A DNA stretch of 64,000 bases from DASZVB01 sp036272055 (GTDB lineage Bacteria > Myxococcota_A > Polyangia > Polyangiales > Polyangiaceae). The first letter of the stretch is position 1; the number at the start of each line of letters is the position of its first letter. The translations under genes and the position numbers were made by a program. Location of the stretch: contig DATAZL010000032.1 of assembly GCA_036272055.1 (NCBI GenBank), positions 49,963 to 113,962 of the forward strand, given 5' to 3'. Of the stretch, positions 8,398 to 16,109 are shown in pieces. The notes beneath the pieces are model-generated. The model was not told the DNA's origin, searched no databases, and saw only the letters and a program-made list of their open reading frames with translations.

Positions 8398-9938
8398 AGG
8401 TTCACCTGTAGCCGCGCCGTCCAGGTGTCGTTCCTGGCGTCGGTCGGGACGCCGCTCGCGGTGCGGCCCAGGTAATCCTGGACGAAGTCGTACTCGAAGA
8501 GGAGGCGTCCCCAGCGCGGCACTGCCAGACCCACGACCGGCGAGAACGTGCGCACCGTCTGCGTGCGCGGAAGGAAGTTGCCGCGCCGCTGCTCGAAGAC
8601 GTCCGCGTTCGGATCGTAGACCGAGAAGCGGAAGCCGGCGAAGCCGTAGCGAGTGATGTCCTGGGTCACCGCGGCGTAGCCACCGAGCTGACGGACGTCG
8701 ACGCCGCCGCTCGACGACGACAGCGGATCCGACACGAGATAACCGCGGTCGTAGTTCTTGCTCGCGTACACCTCGCCGTAGACGTGCGTCTCGCCCAGCG
8801 ACGTCCGCACACGCACGCCGAGGTCCAGACCGAGTGCCCAGCGGTCGAAGTTCTTCGACGGCGTCGCGGCAGAGCCCGGCTTGCCGGACACCTCCGTCGA
8901 TTCGGCGACGCCGTTCTCGTTCTGGTCCTGCCAGACGAGGGTGCCCTTCGTCGCCGGAGTTCCCGCGTGAAATCCCTTGCCGGTCGCGAAGGACGTACCG
9001 ATGCCGAGATCCACCGCGTTCGTCACCTTCACGGCGGCGCCGAAGCGCCCGGTGACGTCTTTTGCCGAGTTCGGGTCGTGCGGAAGCCCGTGGAAGTCCA
9101 CCGGTTCGCCGTTGGAGACGGCGACCGCGTAGCGCAGGAACGTCGCCGCTCCCGATATCTTCACGCCCGCGTCCATCTTCGTCGGGAAGAGCGCCGACGA
9201 CGCGAGCGACCGCTCGGCGAAGGTGCGCGTCCGATCCGGCTCGAGAAGCTCGTACCCGAACGGCAGATCCGTGATGCCGGCAGTGACCATCACCACGGGC
9301 GCGAGCTCCTCCGGGTTCTCACCGCGGTAGAAGAGCGACACCTCGGCTAGCCGGATCCCGACGTCCATGCCGCTCACGGTGTTGGCGTCGAGCTCGAAGG
9401 TCGCAGCAGCGTACTTCCAGCCGCGGTCGGCGCGAAAGCGTGCGCGCCGCACGTAGAAACGATCCAGGTTGAGCGGCGCGCCGCTCTGCGCGAGCTGATC
9501 TTCCGACGCCTGGCTGTGAAGACAATCCGCCTGCAGATAGCCGCCGATGCCGAACCCGGGGTGTGCGGTCGGTGAGTAACCGGCACCCTCCAGCGTGACC
9601 GCGTTCTCCTCGTACTCGTGACGTACCCGCGCAGCCTTCAGGGCTTCCTGGCGTGCGCGCTCTTCGAGCGCAGCAAGGCGTCGTTCGAGCACCGAGACGC
9701 GCTCGACGTCGCTCGTCGTCTCCGGAGCAGAACTGACCGGAGACGGAGGCGTCACAGGAGGCGCTTGCGGCGGGGGCACCACGGGTGCCGGTGCTGGCGA
9801 CGCGGGCTGGGCCGGAACTTCGAGGTCTTCGTCCGTCCCTTCCGACTGCGCTGCCGGGGGTGAGGATGCCTGCGCGCGGCCGAGAGAGGACACCAGCAGA
9901 AGAGCCAGCGACGAGGAGATCGAAAGAGCACGTTTCAA
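8394..9938 (-). CDS. Phosphate-selective porin OprO/OprP-like outer-membrane channel
   Basis: The 514-residue protein starts at TTG (9938), with a signal peptide ending near RAQA, a Pro-rich segment, a coiled-coil stretch (VERVSVLERRLAALEERA) and then a long beta-barrel with alternating strands ending in ARLQVNL. The pattern FYVRRARFRADRGWKYAA and the Phe-rich strands match the OprO/OprP porin family, whose best-known members select anions such as phosphate. It is the first gene of the operon that runs to the receptor and lipoprotein at 1655. A motif shared with two other units lies upstream at 10074-10101. Selectivity here is not known. Confidence 0.82.
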   Translation of the reverse strand: MKRALSISSSLALLLVSSLGRAQASSPPAAQSEGTDEDLEVPAQPASPAPAPVVPPPQAPPVTPPSPVSSAPETTSDVERVSVLERRLAALEERARQEALKAARVRHEYEENAVTLEGAGYSPTAHPGFGIGGYLQADCLHSQASEDQLAQSGAPLNLDRFYVRRARFRADRGWKYAAATFELDANTVSGMDVGIRLAEVSLFYRGENPEELAPVVMVTAGITDLPFGYELLEPDRTRTFAERSLASSALFPTKMDAGVKISGAATFLRYAVAVSNGEPVDFHGLPHDPNSAKDVTGRFGAAVKVTNAVDLGIGTSFATGKGFHAGTPATKGTLVWQDQNENGVAESTEVSGKPGSAATPSKNFDRWALGLDLGVRVRTSLGETHVYGEVYASKNYDRGYLVSDPLSSSSGGVDVRQLGGYAAVTQDITRYGFAGFRFSVYDPNADVFEQRRGNFLPRTQTVRTFSPVVGLAVPRWGRLLFEYDFVQDYLGRTASGVPTDARNDTWTARLQVNL

Positions 9939-10073
9939 GACGAGAATTCCATGTCGGGACGTGAGGACGCCCTCGCCATTCGCACCGGCGATCGCGCACG
10001 TGGTCGGGAGACGCTCGAGGCGTCGCAGCGATCGCGGCGGAGCTTTCGAGCTGCTTCCACCGCGATCTAGCTG

Positions 10074-10101
10074 TTATTCCATCGAACAAATAGACTAAAT
10101 G
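10074..10101 (-). promoter_or_regulatory. Putative operator, copy 2 of the shared motif (porin operon)
   Basis: The stretch TTATTCCATCGAACAAATAG and its continuation align over almost 28 bases with 11949-11975, including the TAGA-TAA-TG tail on the plus strand. It lies between the upstream lipoprotein stop and the porin start. It is markedly AT-rich against the surrounding sequence. Confidence 0.4.
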
Positions 10102-10106
10102 AGAAA

Positions 10107-10625
10107 TCAGGGCAGGGGAATCAGCTTGCCGCCGTTCCAGTTCACGGCGCCGAGACGGGCGGCGTTGTCGAACGGAGAGCACTCCGAGTCGGTGCAATGA
10201 TTCAGGTATTCGGCCGGTTTCGACGGCGCGCACGCGAAGCAGTCCGCGGGGTTCTTCCCCGTCTTCGTCGGATCGCATTCCTCACCGCCACCATCCTCGC
10301 TACCGGCTCCGCCGGTGCCTGTCTTGCCACCGCTGGAAGGCGGCTCGCCGGCGTCGCCGGCGCTTCCCCCGCTGCCCGCGTCGGTGTTGCCACCACCGCT
10401 CGAGCCCGCGTCGGTCGTACCGCTACTGCCGCCGGTGGTGGAGGACGCGCCGGAGCTGCCGCCATTGCCGTGCGGCACGGCCGCGTCATCGTCTCCAATT
10501 GGAGGAGGGTTGTTGGTCGGAGCCGGATTGTCGCTGGAGCATCCCACCGACGCCGCGCCGCCTGCTGCGAGCGAAAGAGCAAGCGCGAAGCCCGTCCGGC
10601 GGAGAGAAGATTGAAGCGCGTTCAT
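10107..10625 (-). CDS. Lipoprotein with Gly/Ser/Asp-rich linker and Cys-rich tail
   Basis: The ATG at 10625 overlaps the stop codon of the binding-protein gene by one base, giving 172 residues. The N-terminus is a lipoprotein signal ending at SVGC. About 75 residues of Gly/Ser/Thr/Asp-rich linker follow, then a compact C-terminal domain with clustered Cys (ADCFACAPSKP, NHCTDSECSPF). The coupling implies it works with the secreted binding protein, perhaps displaying or anchoring it at the cell surface. No family recognised. Confidence 0.75.
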   Translation of the reverse strand: MNALQSSLRRTGFALALSLAAGGAASVGCSSDNPAPTNNPPPIGDDDAAVPHGNGGSSGASSTTGGSSGTTDAGSSGGGNTDAGSGGSAGDAGEPPSSGGKTGTGGAGSEDGGGEECDPTKTGKNPADCFACAPSKPAEYLNHCTDSECSPFDNAARLGAVNWNGGKLIPLP

Positions 10626-11863
10626 CAGTAGGCCTCGCAGTAGCCGCTGGTGGCGTTGGAGGGAAAAAGGCGGCATTTCGGTTCGCTCTTGCTCTTGCAG
10701 TCCTTGTCGGCGGAGCAGACCGTCCCGGTCGTCGTGCCCGTCGCGTTCTTCTCGAAGTAATGGGTGCAAGGCACCGGTGGCGCGAACGAGCTGATCGCCC
10801 CCGCCGTCCCGTCGCGCGTCACCTGCATCGCGCACTGGGGAATGTCACCCGCCTTGATCGTCAGCGCGGCCACGTCGAGCCCGTCCGGAGCGTCGATGGT
10901 GCCGTTGAACCAGCCGACGAGATTGGCGACGTCGGCGTTGACGATCTTCTTCTTCGAATCGACGACCGCGAAGAAGTGGCCCGGCGTCCAAAGGAAATAC
11001 TGCCCGCTTCGCACGTTGGCCTTGTCGCGCGCCGTGGCCGTCGAGTCCGGCCAGAACCCGCAACTCTGGCCCTTCGCCTGGAACGCGAGCGTCTTCACGC
11101 CCTTCGTCGCGTCCGCGGTCGAGCCGGAGACGAACCCGATCGCATCCTGCCCGTTGCCGCTGCTCAGGTTCGTGACGTCGTCGGCGACGGCCTGGTTCGT
11201 CGTCTCGGACACGGTGCCCTTGAAGGCCGCCGGAGGGACGCCGATCGCAGCCGCGACGAAGAGCTGCACGAAGGAGCTCGCCGTCCTCTGCACGGTGTGC
11301 GTGGGGTTCGCCCACGGCGGCACCTTGCCGTCTGCGCCGAAGCCGTAGATGAAGTAGAGCGCCTCGGCGCTGATCGACGCCTCGTTCGAGCCGGCGCCGG
11401 TGATGATGTTCACGGTCTGGATCGGCCCGGTGAAGTCACCGACGTCCGCGGGCAGCGTCGTGTTCGGGCAGAAATCTGCCGTGTTACCCATGTGGGCGAA
11501 GTCCACCTCCTGACCGAGGACAGGGTCGGGACTGCATCCGTTCTCCAAGATCTTCGTCGCGTCGTTCGGATCGACGGTCCAGTACTTGAAGTCGCCGGTG
11601 ACCTTCTTGTTCAGGAAGCCGGTGAACCCCGTGCAAGCGCTGGGATCGGAGAAGAGCAGCGTGACGGGGCTGGCGAGCGTCGAGAGCGCCGCGCCGACGC
11701 CCTTCAGGTCGTTCGTGATCGCGCTGCCCCCGGCTCCGAAGATCGGATGGGGCAAATTCAGGCTCGAGCACAGCGGCTTCTGCTGCGCGTGCGCGAGAGG
11801 GGCGGCGAGCGCTGCAGCGCCCACCAGCGCCGTGGCGACGGCGCGGGACCTATTTCGAGACAT
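10625..11863 (-). CDS. Secreted PstS-like substrate-binding protein with Cys-rich C-terminus
   Basis: The ATG at 11863 is chosen because it has a strong GGAGG ribosome site and a clean signal peptide (cleavage after AHA). The 412-residue product resembles phosphate-type periplasmic binding proteins (FGAGGSAITNDL near the mature N-terminus, then DAIGFVSGS in the middle). It lacks a lipobox. The C-terminal 50 residues carry Cys pairs (VCSADKDC, KCRLF, GYCEAY) typical of extracytoplasmic myxobacterial proteins. It is coupled to a Cys-rich lipoprotein and lies upstream of an anion porin operon, so capture of an oxyanion for outer-membrane uptake is plausible. Phosphate versus sulfate cannot be told from sequence. 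Confidence 0.78.
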   Translation of the reverse strand: MSRNRSRAVATALVGAAALAAPLAHAQQKPLCSSLNLPHPIFGAGGSAITNDLKGVGAALSTLASPVTLLFSDPSACTGFTGFLNKKVTGDFKYWTVDPNDATKILENGCSPDPVLGQEVDFAHMGNTADFCPNTTLPADVGDFTGPIQTVNIITGAGSNEASISAEALYFIYGFGADGKVPPWANPTHTVQRTASSFVQLFVAAAIGVPPAAFKGTVSETTNQAVADDVTNLSSGNGQDAIGFVSGSTADATKGVKTLAFQAKGQSCGFWPDSTATARDKANVRSGQYFLWTPGHFFAVVDSKKKIVNADVANLVGWFNGTIDAPDGLDVAALTIKAGDIPQCAMQVTRDGTAGAISSFAPPVPCTHYFEKNATGTTTGTVCSADKDCKSKSEPKCRLFPSNATSGYCEAY

Positions 11864-11948
11864 CAAGAACCTCCAGTTAAAGAGACACCCGAGCGCGTGC
11901 CTTTCATGCGACCTGGCGCATAAACAGGCCGTATTCACACTCTTTCAA

Positions 11949-11975
11949 TTTATCCGATCGGCTAACTAGAGTAAT
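11949..11975 (-). promoter_or_regulatory. Putative operator, copy 3 of the shared motif (binding-protein operon)
   Basis: TTTATCCGATCGGCTAACTA and its continuation align with 10074-10101. The site overlaps the predicted -10 of the promoter at 11963-11991, as expected for a repressor site. Confidence 0.42.
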
Positions 11976-11991
11976 GGACATCGCCCGTCAA
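11963..11991 (-). promoter_or_regulatory. Sigma-70-like promoter for the binding-protein operon
   Basis: On the minus strand TTGACG (11986-11991) is followed after 17 bases by TAGTTA (11963-11968), about 100 bases upstream of the ATG at 11863. Confidence 0.4.
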
Positions 11992-12083
11992 GGGCCCTTC
12001 GTGGTGCCGCGAACGAAACAGAGTCTCGTCAGAGAGACACAGCGCGCACACCCGCGCCGGCGCAGAACGTCGTTGCCGTCGCT

Positions 12084-12472
12084 CTAGACGGTCACGGGTA
12101 CGTCGCCCGGGTCGACGTCGCGCCAGGGCTCGCCGTCGGCGCTTTTGCGCCGCGCTCGCGCCACGTCGCCCAGCCAGAGCCCAGCCAGAGCCGCGACCAC
12201 GAACACGACGGCGCCGAGTCGGCCGGAACCGAGGGCGACCAGCGACGGACCTGGGCAATAGCCGCCGAGCCCCCAGGCGATCCCGAAGACGGCCGCTCCC
12301 ACGATGAGCGGCGCATCGACCTGGGCGGGGCTCGCGACGGCATCGCTGCCGCCGGCCGGAGAGCGTTGTGCAGAAGACCCGTGACGCCCGCGACGCGTCC
12401 CTGGGTGAACCAGAGCAACGCCGCGCCGAGGCCGATCAACACACCGCCGAGAAGAGCGACGAGCATCGACAT
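12084..12472 (-). pseudogene. Deletion-fused, frameshifted remnant of YeeE/YedE-type sulfur transporter genes
   Basis: From the ATG at 12472 one frame encodes the N-terminus of a YeeE/YedE protein (LLGGVLIGLGAALLW, then GRVAGVTGLL). Coding similarity then jumps frame near 12355. The other frame encodes the second half of a DUF6691/YeeE-type protein (QVDAPLIVGAAVFGIAWGLG, then GYCPGPSLVALGSG) and ends at the TAG at 12084. The middle helices are missing. In many bacteria two such genes stand side by side and import thiosulfate-type sulfur. The simplest reading is that a deletion joined the start of the first to the end of the second out of frame. It lies on the same strand as the uptake cluster. 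Confidence 0.7.
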
Positions 12473-12503
12473 CACCTAGCACCAGCCTCGCACGGAGACG
12501 CCC

Positions 12504-12531
12504 TTGACGCACGTCGATTGTCTACTATAAG
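12504..12531 (+). promoter_or_regulatory. Sigma-70-like promoter with overlapping inverted repeat, for the DUF2325 gene
   Basis: TTGACG (12504-12509), a 16-base spacer and TATAAG (12526-12531) form a good promoter about 30 bases ahead of the ATG at 12561. TGTCT (12519-12523) and AGACA (12532-12536) flank the -10 box as an inverted repeat, suggesting control by a DNA-binding protein. Confidence 0.5.
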
Positions 12532-12560
12532 AGACACAAGTCCAGAAAGCGGGTATTCGT

Positions 12561-12890
12561 ATGCACGTTGGAATAGTCGGCGGAATCGATCGAGCGATGC
12601 CTCATTACCGGGCCGCCGCGGAGGACCGCGGGCACTCGATCGAGTTTCACACCGGCGATCTCGCCGGTACGGGGCCGAGCACGCTCGAGGCAATGGTTCA
12701 GCGCTCGCAGCTCGTCGTCGTCGTGACGGACGTGAACAGCCACGGCGCGGTCTGGCAAGCCCGCCGCCTCGCCAGGCAGTACGCATGCTCGCTGGTGTTC
12801 GTCCGCAGGCTCGGCGTGGCCCGGCTCAGGGAGCTCGTCACCACGCACGACCCCGCGCGCGCGCAGAGCGCCTGCGCGCAGGGCGCCTGA
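12561..12890 (+). CDS. DUF2325 domain protein
   Basis: The 109-residue protein has the DUF2325 pattern: VGIVGG near the N-terminus, a conserved R-Y pair, GHSIEFHTGD, then a hydrophobic strand leading into TDVNSHGAVWQARRLA, where Asp, Ser and His are invariant in the family, and a late VFVRRLGV. The function of DUF2325 is not established; the fold looks like a small Rossmann-type domain. It has its own promoter at 12504-12531 and is followed after 33 bases by a MetA-like gene on the same strand. Confidence 0.8.
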   Translation: MHVGIVGGIDRAMPHYRAAAEDRGHSIEFHTGDLAGTGPSTLEAMVQRSQLVVVVTDVNSHGAVWQARRLARQYACSLVFVRRLGVARLRELVTTHDPARAQSACAQGA

Positions 12891-12923
12891 TCGACGTCCG
12901 ACGAGAAGAGAGAGGAGTCCGCG

Positions 12924-13745
12924 ATGGCCCCGCAATCCGTCTCGCATCACGCCACTAGAACGAACCAGCGCTCCGGCGTCCGGCATCGGGGGCTCCCTGA
13001 GACGGTTCCTCTGCGCGTCGGCGTCCTCGGTCTTTCTCACGAGCCGGTGACGAGCCTCATCGAGCCGCTCTCGCGCGCCGCGCTGCCCGTCCATCCGATC
13101 CGCATTCGCCTCGGAACCGCCGCCACATCGGGAACCGACGCTTCCAGCGCCAACCCCGTCTCGTTCACGCGAGCCATCCTCGACGAGCCGCTCGACGGAC
13201 TCGTCCTGGTTGGTGACCCCGACGGCTCGCGCGTCAGCGACGGCGCGCTCCGGGAGCTCGGTGACATCCTCGATTACGCCCGTGGGTTCGTGCCCTCGAC
13301 GCTCGGGCTCGGTGAGGGCGCGCTACTCCTCGCCACGGCGCTCGGCCTCGAGACGGAACGGCTCGACGGCGGGCTTCGGGGGCTCGTTCCTCAGCGCGTC
13401 CTCACGCGCGAGCACGCGCTCGTCCGGGGCAGCGGCGAGGTATTCTTCTCGGTCGAGGAACGGCGCTCACGCATCACCGACGGCTCGATCGACCGGGCTG
13501 TCGCGGCCCGCACGGTGATCCCCCTCGCTCACTCGCGTGACGGCGGGGTGTCACTCTTCGAGAGCGCCGACGGTCATCTCGGACGGCTCGAGCGCCCGCC
13601 CGCTCGCTTGCCGTCCGATGATCGTCTCAGCGCATTTCTCGACTCGGCAAGGGAGAGCGCGCGGGCGCACGCGGGCGCGTTCTTCGCGTCGTGGGTGCGG
13701 CGCGTGTACGAATCGAGCCGGAGAGCCGTCACGCTGCCGAAGTGA
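12924..13745 (+). CDS. MetA-like (homoserine O-acyltransferase family) protein lacking catalytic residues
   Basis: The ATG at 12924 follows a strong GAGAGGAG site and gives 273 residues. After a 28-residue leader the sequence tracks MetA: LRVGVLGL, DGLVLVGDP, LRELGDILDYAR, PSTLGLGEGALLLATALG, then LTREHALVRGSGEVFFS. In MetA the STL is followed by the Cys nucleophile in a CW[G/A] context; here the corresponding residues are Gly-Glu-Gly. The GHPE catalytic segment appears as RPPA, so His and Glu are also lost. The protein therefore cannot do standard acyl transfer. It may be a binding or regulatory relative. It overlaps the convergent hydrolase gene by 17 bases. Confidence 0.65.
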   Translation: MAPQSVSHHATRTNQRSGVRHRGLPETVPLRVGVLGLSHEPVTSLIEPLSRAALPVHPIRIRLGTAATSGTDASSANPVSFTRAILDEPLDGLVLVGDPDGSRVSDGALRELGDILDYARGFVPSTLGLGEGALLLATALGLETERLDGGLRGLVPQRVLTREHALVRGSGEVFFSVEERRSRITDGSIDRAVAARTVIPLAHSRDGGVSLFESADGHLGRLERPPARLPSDDRLSAFLDSARESARAHAGAFFASWVRRVYESSRRAVTLPK

Positions 13746-14586
13746 CGAACGCGGCGACGCGCTCGACGACTCCCGCGTCTTGCAGGATGCGCCGGTGACC
13801 GAGTCCCTCCGTCGTGTACAGCGTCGCTGCCGGCCAGGCGCGCGCCATCTCGTCGCCGATGCGCCACGGCGCTTCGCGATCCTGGACGTCGTGCACGACG
13901 AGCCCCGGGATCGTCAGATCCTCCGCCAGGCGCGGCCCCTCGACGTCGAAGAGCGAGCCCCCGAGTCGTCGCTCGACGCGCCGCCGCACGCCACGCAGGA
14001 CTCCGTCGGGCACGTCGAGCACGTTCTGGAAGGCCGTTAGCCGCTCCACCGGTGACGACGGCGCGATGAGCGCGAGGCGCCTCGTCGAGATCCCTCGGCG
14101 CACCGCGAGCAACGCGCCGAGCGCACCGTAGGAGTGCCCGATGATCGCGCGCGGAGCTCCGATGCGGTCGCTCATCGCAGTGACGGCGTTTGCGAAGTCG
14201 TCGATGTTCGCGCGGAGACCAGGCGAGGCACCGTGCGCGGGCGCGTCGAAGGCGACGACCGAGAAGCCGCGCTCCACGAGCGGCGCGACGAAGGCGCCGA
14301 GCTCCGCGCCGCGGCTCTCCCAGTCGTGGACGAGCAGCACCGGCGGCCCGCTGCCCCAGCGCCACGCCGCGAGACCCTGGACGCGAAAGGCGCGCGCCCG
14401 GGCGAGCAGCTCGTTCTCCGACTCGGGCCGAGCTCTGCGCCTCGGAGTCAGAAAGAGCCGCGCCGCGGTGCGCTCAGCCATTCCCGTCGAGACGCAGGAA
14501 CCGACGAGGAACTGCACCCTCTTCCACTCCGAATCAAGAGAACGACCGGTCGTGCTTTTCTGAAATTGTACGAGGGTTTGGGCCAT
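13729..14586 (-). CDS. Alpha/beta hydrolase
   Basis: The 285-residue product has the oxyanion-hole region (VLLVHDWESRG), the nucleophile elbow GHSYGA (Ser near 153), an acid residue in VVHDVQDREA (near 231) and the catalytic His in GLGHRR (near 263). The substrate cannot be told. The ATG at 14586 has a GGAGG site and lies 21 bases after the TetR stop, so a tetR-hydrolase operon is likely. The first 35 residues look atypical, and an exact copy of the TetR operator sits inside them at 14542-14553. The ATG at 14481 (MAERTAARL) is therefore an alternative start behind a separate regulated promoter. Confidence 0.85.
   Translation of the reverse strand: MAQTLVQFQKSTTGRSLDSEWKRVQFLVGSCVSTGMAERTAARLFLTPRRRARPESENELLARARAFRVQGLAAWRWGSGPPVLLVHDWESRGAELGAFVAPLVERGFSVVAFDAPAHGASPGLRANIDDFANAVTAMSDRIGAPRAIIGHSYGALGALLAVRRGISTRRLALIAPSSPVERLTAFQNVLDVPDGVLRGVRRRVERRLGGSLFDVEGPRLAEDLTIPGLVVHDVQDREAPWRIGDEMARAWPAATLYTTEGLGHRRILQDAGVVERVAAFVTSAA
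14542..14553. promoter_or_regulatory. Second copy of the TetR operator palindrome
   Basis: ACGACCGGTCGT here is identical to the 12-bp palindrome in the tetR promoter at 15243-15254. It lies 33 bases inside the annotated start of the hydrolase gene, or about 60 bases upstream of the alternative ATG at 14481. Confidence 0.55.
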
Positions 14587-14607
14587 GGATGTATCCTCCA
14601 GTGACGG

Positions 14608-15228
14608 TCAGTTGGCGATGGAGCGAGACGACGCGACGAGCCGCTCGAAGGCGACCTGAGCGCGGGCAAACGCGTTCGGCTGGTGCATGAGCCGGCTGTG
14701 ATGGTGATAGCTGAGCGCGATACCGTAGACCTCGAAGGCGAACTGATCGGGATCGACGTCCGCGCGAAAATGCTTCTCTTCGACCGCGCTGCGGGCGGCC
14801 TGCGAGATCGTCGCGAACCAGTCCCGCTGCGCCTTCACGAGCACGTCCCGCACTGGGCCGGGTCGATCGTCGAGCTCAGCGGCGGCGGCGATGAAAATGC
14901 ATCCACCGGGCTGAAATTTGGCGCTCCCCCACTCCACCCATTTGGTGATCAGTGCGCGGAGCCGCGGCTCTCCACGGGGCGCGCGGAGTGCAGGGATCAC
15001 CACGTGCTCACGGAAGCGTTCGGTGGCGACCTCGAGCACCGCGACCTGCAGGGCCTCTCGCGAACGGAAGTGTGCGAAGAGGCCGCTCTTCGACAGCTCG
15101 AGCGAGCTCGCGAGCACGCCCAGGGTCAGCCCCTCGATCCCGGTCGTGCTGGCCAGGGCGAGCGCCTGCTCGAGGATCCGCTGGCGGGTATCGCTACCCT
15201 TGGACGAGGGGGCCAGGTCGCGTGCCAT
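14608..15228 (-). CDS. TetR/AcrR family transcriptional regulator
   Basis: The 206-residue protein has a TetR N-terminal HTH (RQRILEQALALASTTGIEGLT, then LELSKSGLFAHFRSREAL, residues about 15-60) and an all-helical ligand domain of the YcdC-like type (GGCIFIAAAAELDDRPGPVR). The ATG at 15228 lies six bases past a TATTCC -10 box, with the palindrome ACGACCGGTCGT inside the promoter spacer, so it almost certainly represses itself. The same palindrome near the downstream hydrolase suggests that gene is its target. The ligand is unknown. Confidence 0.9.
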   Translation of the reverse strand: MARDLAPSSKGSDTRQRILEQALALASTTGIEGLTLGVLASSLELSKSGLFAHFRSREALQVAVLEVATERFREHVVIPALRAPRGEPRLRALITKWVEWGSAKFQPGGCIFIAAAAELDDRPGPVRDVLVKAQRDWFATISQAARSAVEEKHFRADVDPDQFAFEVYGIALSYHHHSRLMHQPNAFARAQVAFERLVASSRSIAN

Positions 15229-15234
15229 ACCCTT

Positions 15235-15262
15235 GGAATAGTACGACCGGTCGTGACGTCAA
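15235..15262 (-). promoter_or_regulatory. tetR promoter with operator in the spacer
   Basis: On the minus strand TTGACG (15257-15262), a 16-base spacer and TATTCC (15235-15240). The perfect 12-bp palindrome ACGACCGGTCGT (15243-15254) fills the spacer. The -35 overlaps the last codons of the upstream GST gene. Confidence 0.6.
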
Positions 15263-16035
15263 GCGGCGCCGGCCGTCACCGGCAGAGGCCGATCCTTCGC
15301 GTAGCGCGCGGCAACCCACTTCCCGGCGGGGCGGGCCCTCAGCGCTTCTCGTCGGGGCGGAATCGGCGCGGGCAGCGCGTACTCACCCGCCCACGGCGAG
15401 CCGGGCGGTGCGACGAGCGGCCCGAGCAACGACGCTGCCGTCAGATCGGCGAGAGTCAGGCGGTCTCCGACCAGATACCGATCCGGATTGCCGTCGATCT
15501 GCTGCTCGAGGCGCTCCACGGCGGCGTCGATCTGACGCGACGCCTCTTCGACGCCTGCGTCGTTGATGCGGTACAGGCGCCGGATCTCGCGCTCGAGGAC
15601 CGGGGTCACGAATCGCCCAGCGGCGCGCCCGAGGGCTCCGTACCCACGGAAGAACAGCGACCGGACCATGCCCGGCGCGTTCAAGGCGTGGCCGTAGACC
15701 CATCTCCGCACCGCGGGGCCGAGCGTGTCGTCGAAGTAGGTCTCGGTCTCGAGAATTCGTGCGCGTTCCGACGCCGGCGCCGCCAGCAGCGAGGCATCCG
15801 GATAGCGCGACTCGAGGTGCAGCGCGATCGCCGTCGAGTCACCGATGGCCCTCCCCTCGTCGATCAGCACCGGCACCGTGCGGCCCGTCGCGAGCTGCTT
15901 GTTGATGAACATGTGCACGCCCGGCAGGACGTTTCGCGTCTCGTACGGGAGCCGCTTCAGGTCCAGGTGCCAGCGCGTCTTCTCGCAGTAGTGGGAGATC
16001 GGAAACTGGAGCAGCACGCGACGGGAGTCACCCAT
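15259..16035 (-). CDS. Glutathione S-transferase family protein
   Basis: The start at ATG 16035 (MGDSRRVLLQF) gives 258 residues. The thioredoxin-like N-terminal domain carries SHYCEKTRW at residues 14-22, where the Ser/Cys is the likely glutathione-activating site. PVLIDEGRAIGDSTAIALHL matches the cis-Pro and glutathione-binding segment. The all-helical C-terminal domain ends with the DRLTLADLTAA motif. Detoxification or thiol transfer is the family role; the substrate is unknown. It is divergent from the MDR reductase gene, with only about 60 to 75 bases between starts. Confidence 0.88.
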   Translation of the reverse strand: MGDSRRVLLQFPISHYCEKTRWHLDLKRLPYETRNVLPGVHMFINKQLATGRTVPVLIDEGRAIGDSTAIALHLESRYPDASLLAAPASERARILETETYFDDTLGPAVRRWVYGHALNAPGMVRSLFFRGYGALGRAAGRFVTPVLEREIRRLYRINDAGVEEASRQIDAAVERLEQQIDGNPDRYLVGDRLTLADLTAASLLGPLVAPPGSPWAGEYALPAPIPPRREALRARPAGKWVAARYAKDRPLPVTAGAA

Positions 16036-16109
16036 GGGAGCGCACAGTACTCCCCCGCCCCGTCGCAAGCCATCGTGACCCGACCTGTGGCACCATGCGC
16101 CCCGCCATC

